A stretch of 9,577 nt of DNA from Verrucomicrobiota bacterium (GTDB lineage Bacteria > Verrucomicrobiota > Verrucomicrobiia > Opitutales > Seribacteraceae). Shown piece by piece: positions 6,720 to 9,577 of the stretch (positions are counted from its first letter, which is position 1; every line of letters starts with the position of its first letter). Both the position numbers and the translations under genes were made by a program. Under the pieces are notes generated by a model. That model ran no database searches. It worked only from the letters and a program-made list of their open reading frames with translations, and had not been told where the DNA came from. The stretch covers positions 1-9,577 of the forward strand of contig JACNJI010000369.1 in the NCBI GenBank assembly GCA_014382645.1. The letters run 5' to 3'.

Positions 6720-8387
6720 ATGTCCGTGAATCGAGGATTACTTATACTTTTAGTGGCTGTCGTGGCGTTTTCCCTGTCCTATTGGTATGGCAAAACCAAA
6801 CAGTCGGACCGTTCCGAAGGCGTCGCTTCCAACCAAGCTCCCCCCGACGGAGCCACACGGGAAAAACCTCGGCAAGTGTTCACCCCCAAACGGCCACCCA
6901 AGACAAACCAAACCGACTTGCCCGACGTTTCCTTCGAAGCCTTGGCCGATTTGATGTTGCGGAAGCGCAAACCACTGCGCGACGTCGTCATCGGCTTCTC
7001 CTCTCCCGAAAAGGCGGCCGCCTTTGCCTTGGAGGCACCTTCTCGTGGAATCGACGTGATCGACGAGTCCGGACCCTTGGCCAGTTTGCGCATTCGGCTT
7101 CGCGATCCCGCAAAGGCTCGCGAGATGCTCGGCGACTGGAAGGAAGACACCGAAATGGAATGGAACCGCACCGTATCGGCTCCTGCCTTGCCACGTCCCG
7201 AATACCTCGACGGAGAAAAAGGCTTCGCGGGAGACGCCGCCGACTGGATGGACGTTCCCGAAAACCGCAGCGAATGGGGCAGGGGAGTGAAGGTCGCCTT
7301 GCTCGATACCGGTGTGAACGCAGACCACCCCTCCCTCGCCGATGTCAAGCTCACCTCGATCGACCTCGTGGGCGGTTCGCACGGACCCGACGGCGCATAC
7401 CTCGGGCACGGTACTGCCATCGCCTCGCTCATCGCCGGAACGGTAGATGGTTCGCCGGGACTCGCTCCCAAGGCCGAAATTCTCTCCATCCGCGTCCTCG
7501 ACGGCGAAGGCAGCGGAGATTCCTTCACCGTTGCCCGTGGCATAGTGGAAGCCGCCGACCGCGGGGCCGACGTCATCAACCTCAGCCTCGGCTCGGACAC
7601 CAGCAGCCAAGTCCTGCAAAACGCCGTCGCCTACGCCCGCGAAAAAGGTGCCTTGGTAGTCGCCGCAGTCGGGAACGACGGCACCCGCGGCGTCACCTTT
7701 CCCGCTCGCTATGAAGGCGTGGTAGGCGTTACTTCGGTCGATGCCAAGGGCCGCCAATCCTCCTTCGCCAACTATGGCGAGGAAGTGGACATCGCAGCGC
7801 CCGGCGTAGACGTATACGCCGCATGGGCGGGAGAGGGTCTCGTCTCCTTTTCCGGTACTTCTTCCTCCGCGGGCTTCGTATCCGGGGCGCTCGCCGCGGA
7901 AATCTCTCGCAATCCCGGCATGACCTCCGATCAAGTGGTCGATCTTCTCTACGAATATTCTAACGAGGCCGAAAAGCCCGGCGCCGACATCTTGACGGGC
8001 AAGGGCATACTCAACATCGGCCGGATAGAGAACCGCAAGGTCGAAGGCATTCAGGACGCCGCCGTGGTCGGCTACTACTTCGACCCCGACGAGCTCAAAG
8101 GTGGAACCACCCCCTTTCTCGTCAACGTCCAGAACCAGGGCACCGCATGGCTCAACGGGGTTTCCCTGCAGGTCGAGTACGGCGGGCTCACCCGCAACTT
8201 CCTCATCGGTTCCCTCGACCCCGGGGAGGTACGCAGCGAAAAGCTATTTCTCGACGCCACCACCGCCGCGAATGCCGAAGGCGTCCGCATCAAGTCCAAG
8301 GTCACCCTCTCCTCCGGGCGAGACGCCAAGCCCGAGAACGACGTACGCTCCAGTCGCATCACCTTGCCGAACCCGACCTCGCCCTGA
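6720..8387 (+). CDS. Membrane-anchored S8 subtilisin-like serine protease with CARDB-like C-terminal domain
   Basis: The 555-aa protein begins with a hydrophobic helix (about 6-22) and no clear signal-peptidase site, so it is probably an uncleaved anchor with the rest in the periplasm. A Pro/Lys-rich linker (about 25-66) follows, then a possible I9-like propeptide region (about 70-155). The catalytic domain (about 185-440) has the complete S8 triad: D196 in VALLDTGVN, H230 in LGHGTA, S381 in SFSGTSSSAG, plus oxyanion N319 in AAVGNDG. The usual GTSMAAP is replaced by GTSSSAG, losing the proline. Residues about 443-553 form a beta-rich module with VNVQNQGTAWLNGVSLQV and IGSLDPGEV, typical of CARDB-type adhesion domains. 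Substrate is unknown. The ATG at 6720 places the hydrophobic helix at the N-terminus. The gene is high in C/G at third positions, which creates long spurious frames on both strands. Confidence 0.93.
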   Translation: MSVNRGLLILLVAVVAFSLSYWYGKTKQSDRSEGVASNQAPPDGATREKPRQVFTPKRPPKTNQTDLPDVSFEALADLMLRKRKPLRDVVIGFSSPEKAAAFALEAPSRGIDVIDESGPLASLRIRLRDPAKAREMLGDWKEDTEMEWNRTVSAPALPRPEYLDGEKGFAGDAADWMDVPENRSEWGRGVKVALLDTGVNADHPSLADVKLTSIDLVGGSHGPDGAYLGHGTAIASLIAGTVDGSPGLAPKAEILSIRVLDGEGSGDSFTVARGIVEAADRGADVINLSLGSDTSSQVLQNAVAYAREKGALVVAAVGNDGTRGVTFPARYEGVVGVTSVDAKGRQSSFANYGEEVDIAAPGVDVYAAWAGEGLVSFSGTSSSAGFVSGALAAEISRNPGMTSDQVVDLLYEYSNEAEKPGADILTGKGILNIGRIENRKVEGIQDAAVVGYYFDPDELKGGTTPFLVNVQNQGTAWLNGVSLQVEYGGLTRNFLIGSLDPGEVRSEKLFLDATTAANAEGVRIKSKVTLSSGRDAKPENDVRSSRITLPNPTSP

Positions 8388-8402
8388 GAACAAGAGCCTA
8401 GT

Positions 8403-8419
8403 GAGGAGGATCACTCCTC
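8403..8419 (+). terminator. Weak hairpin after the S8 protease gene
   Basis: GAGGAG (8403-8408) and CTCCTC (8414-8419) form a 6-bp stem around a 5-nt loop, 15 nt after the protease stop, extendable by G-T pairs. No T-run follows immediately; TGTTTTC appears only about 35 nt later. It may stall or end transcription before the toxin-antitoxin genes, but it is not a classic intrinsic terminator. Confidence 0.3.
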
Positions 8420-8489
8420 GTTCCCACCTGTATCCGGCTCTTCCTGTTTTCTTGCCCTAACCGACAATGGAATCCCGATCCATTTGCAG

Positions 8490-8530
8490 TTGCGTATACG
8501 AAGTATCTTTTGTATTACAACGTATACAAT
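8490..8530 (+). promoter_or_regulatory. Toxin-antitoxin promoter with palindromic operator candidates
   Basis: TTGCGT (8490-8495), a 17-bp spacer and TATTAC (8513-8518) make a fair sigma-70 promoter; TACAAT (8525-8530) is another possible -10. Three palindromes overlap it: CGTATACG (8493-8500), TTGTA-T-TACAA (8510-8520) and GTATAC (8522-8527). The two GTATAC copies are 28 bp apart. This arrangement suits autorepression by the ribbon-helix-helix antitoxin encoded just downstream, as in known type II modules. The block is clearly AT-richer than its surroundings. Confidence 0.55.
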
Positions 8531-8542
8531 TATTTAAGAATC

Positions 8543-8761
8543 ATGAGCACACCAGTATCAGTCCGTATTCCCGATCCACTCGTCGAAGAACTCGACCAAG
8601 TCGCCAAAACGACGGAGAGATCGCGATCCTATCACATCCAGAAAGCTCTGGAGTCCTACTTGGAGGAGCAGGCCGACCTTCAAATCGCCCTAGACCGTCT
8701 CCGCGATCCGACCGACCCCATCGTTCCCTTGGATGAAATGAAGAAGCTTTTGGATGCATAG
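8543..8761 (+). CDS. Ribbon-helix-helix (CopG/RelB-like) antitoxin
   Basis: The 72-aa product starts with STPVSVRIPDPLVEELDQVA, a typical RHH layout: a short DNA-contacting beta strand (about 4-9) followed by two helices with SRSYHIQKALESYLEEQ. The C-terminal third (about 44-72, ending IVPLDEMKKLLDA) is the part expected to wrap and neutralise the toxin. The ATG at 8543 is preferred over an in-frame ATG at 8510, which would add 11 residues inside the operator region and place extra sequence ahead of the DNA-binding strand. The gene overlaps the toxin gene by 8 bp, the usual type II arrangement. It probably represses its own promoter through the GTATAC/TTGTA palindromes upstream. Confidence 0.9.
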   Translation: MSTPVSVRIPDPLVEELDQVAKTTERSRSYHIQKALESYLEEQADLQIALDRLRDPTDPIVPLDEMKKLLDA

Positions 8762-8999
8762 GATCACTTTCAAGAAATCAGTATCCAAGGACCTCGCCAA
8801 GAGCAGCAAAGAAAACCTCACGAGAATCTTCCACCAAATGGAGAAGGATCTCTCCGGGAACCCCGAGCAATATCCGGAATTGAAAGGTAAATTCGCAGGC
8901 TTCAGAAAATACCGAGTGGGCGACTACCGTATCCTCTTCGTTATCCTTGAAGACACAGTATTGGTCACCCGCGTAAAACACCGCCGAGAAGCCTACTAG
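8754..8999 (+). CDS. Type II toxin, RelE/ParE family
   Basis: The 81-aa protein is a small RelE/ParE-fold toxin. An N-terminal strand (HRITFKKSVSKDL) is followed by helices (about 14-34) and then the diagnostic beta sheet FRKYRVGDYRILFVI (50-64) and LVTRVKHRREAY (70-81). K52, R54, R59, R73, R77/R78 and Y81 are candidate active-site residues if it is a ribosome-dependent mRNA interferase like RelE. ParE-like proteins of the same fold instead poison gyrase, and sequence inspection does not settle which applies; the C-terminal HRREAY favours RelE. It begins inside the antitoxin gene (8-bp overlap), so the two are translationally coupled. The frame is intact, so the module is probably functional. 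The stop codon lies directly before a palindromic repeat block. Confidence 0.9.
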   Translation: MHRITFKKSVSKDLAKSSKENLTRIFHQMEKDLSGNPEQYPELKGKFAGFRKYRVGDYRILFVILEDTVLVTRVKHRREAY

Positions 9000-9001
9000 T
9001 C

Positions 9002-9260
9002 CACACCTTTGTCATCGTAGGAAGGACAAATTTCCGACGCGGCAATCCGGCGGAAGTGTAGGCCAACTACCGAATCGCCCCGGCATTCCGCATCGTCCCG
9101 CCCCCCTCACACCTTGTCATCGCGAGGAAGGACATCGTCCTGACGCGGCGATCCAGCGACCGCGTAGTGCGATCCCATCGGATCGCCCCGGCATCCCGTA
9201 CAACGCCTCAGACTGGATTGCCACGACCTTGAAGGTCTCGCAATGACAGCATTATGAGAG
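9002..9260. repeat. Compound palindromic intergenic repeat, copy 1
   Basis: This is the first of two direct copies of a roughly 260-bp noncoding element. Positions 9035-9225 (191 bp) are identical to 9324-9514. It contains two sub-units that begin CACACCTTGTCAT(C/T)G, at 9002 (degenerate) and 9108. Each continues through a variable stem-loop into GACGCGGC(A/G)ATCC, and then GGCGATCC/GGATCGCC-type inverted repeats (9147-9154 with 9180-9187). It closes with GGATTGCCACG, a hairpin GACCT-TGA-AGGTC (9225-9237) and CTCGCAATGAC (9237-9247), the inverse of the head motif. The short frames across it look like by-products of the repeats, not genes. GTCATTGCGAG-type palindromic repeats of this style are scattered in many bacterial genomes. 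Confidence 0.85.
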
Positions 9261-9289
9261 TCATCCCTAAACCGTGTATCGATCCACCA

Positions 9290-9551
9290 CACACCTTGTC
9301 ATTGCGAGGAGACCCGAATGGTTCGACGCGGCAATCCGGCGGAAGTGTAGGCCAACTACCGAATCGCCCCGGCATTCCGCATCGTCCCGCCCCCCTCACA
9401 CCTTGTCATCGCGAGGAAGGACATCGTCCTGACGCGGCGATCCAGCGACCGCGTAGTGCGATCCCATCGGATCGCCCCGGCATCCCGTACAACGCCTCAG
9501 ACTGGATTGCCACGCCCTGATGACGGGCTCGCAATGACAGCATTGTGGGAG
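9290..9551. repeat. Compound palindromic intergenic repeat, copy 2
   Basis: This second copy lies 29 bp after copy 1 in the same orientation. It has perfect 11-bp terminal inverted repeats, GTCATTGCGAG (9298-9308) and CTCGCAATGAC (9528-9538), so it is probably the better preserved copy. An internal head repeats at 9397. It differs from copy 1 in the first variable arm (9310-9323) and in the tail hairpin, where GCCC (9514-9517) pairs with GGGC (9525-9528). No transposase or RAYT-type gene is in the window. The remaining bases to 9577 hold nothing I can identify. Confidence 0.85.
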
Positions 9552-9577
9552 GCGTCTTCGAGTCGTGATGCTACCCA

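Noticed and set aside
6750..7934. 394-residue open frame on the minus strand, and an Arg-rich frame at 6713-7714 (+)
   Set aside because: Both mirror the high G/C third positions of the S8 protease gene and show no recognisable domain. The protease has a full catalytic triad in the frame starting at 6720.
9107..9520. Short open frames across the repeat block (both strands)
   Set aside because: They read through the inverted and direct repeats, have low-complexity composition and no start context. The perfect 191-bp duplication explains them.
9002..9551. CRISPR array
   Set aside because: There are only two long copies with nested palindromes, no regular short repeat/spacer pattern and no cas genes.
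1..9577. tRNA, rRNA or riboswitch
   Set aside because: I saw no cloverleaf, rRNA-like sequence or familiar riboswitch core on either strand by eye; gaps between genes are mostly under 80 bp outside the last kilobase.

Overview
The window looks like an ordinary chromosomal stretch of a free-living Gram-negative bacterium, ending in an accessory patch. A secreted Cys-type sulfatase, an EcsC-family protein, a membrane-anchored subtilase and the general lack of strong Shine-Dalgarno sequences suggest Verrucomicrobiota (Opitutae/Puniceicoccales-like) or another PVC relative. This is inferred from gene content only, and no phylogenetic marker was tested.

Layout. Positions 2-388 (+) hold the C-terminal end of an EcsC-family protein whose start lies outside the window. 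It converges, with an 8-bp gap, on a minus-strand pair: trpC (1236-2030, indole-3-glycerol-phosphate synthase) followed 17 bp later by rsmA (397-1218, 16S rRNA A1518/A1519 dimethyltransferase). Divergent from trpC across about 70 bp is a plus-strand pair, mazG (2102-2782, NTP pyrophosphohydrolase with an eroded second domain) and a YgjP-like zinc metallopeptidase (2799-3548). A secreted sulfatase follows (3601-5079, +). Its stop codon shares one CTAG with the stop of a minus-strand operon: a MnmC-oxidase-like FAD enzyme (5624-6667) overlapping by 4 bp a YtqB/MnmM-type methyltransferase (5076-5627). Divergent from that operon, across a 52-bp gap with a perfect 15-bp dyad, is a membrane-anchored S8 serine protease with a CARDB-like tail (6720-8387, +). 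The last 1.2 kb holds a type II toxin-antitoxin pair (8543-8761 ribbon-helix-helix antitoxin; 8754-8999 RelE/ParE toxin) with palindromic operator candidates, followed directly by two direct copies of a roughly 260-bp compound palindromic repeat (9002-9260 and 9290-9551).

How the genes fit together. Several are RNA-modification or housekeeping genes (rsmA, the MnmC-oxidase-like/MnmM pair, mazG, trpC). The most informative unit is the MnmC-oxidase-like/MnmM operon. Family knowledge suggests its two enzymes perform the last two steps of mnm5(s2)U34 synthesis in the tRNA wobble position, cmnm5 to nm5 to mnm5, which E. coli carries out with one fused protein, MnmC. The repeat block is the least explained part: its conserved segments flank short variable segments that differ in sequence between units yet each can still form a stem-loop.
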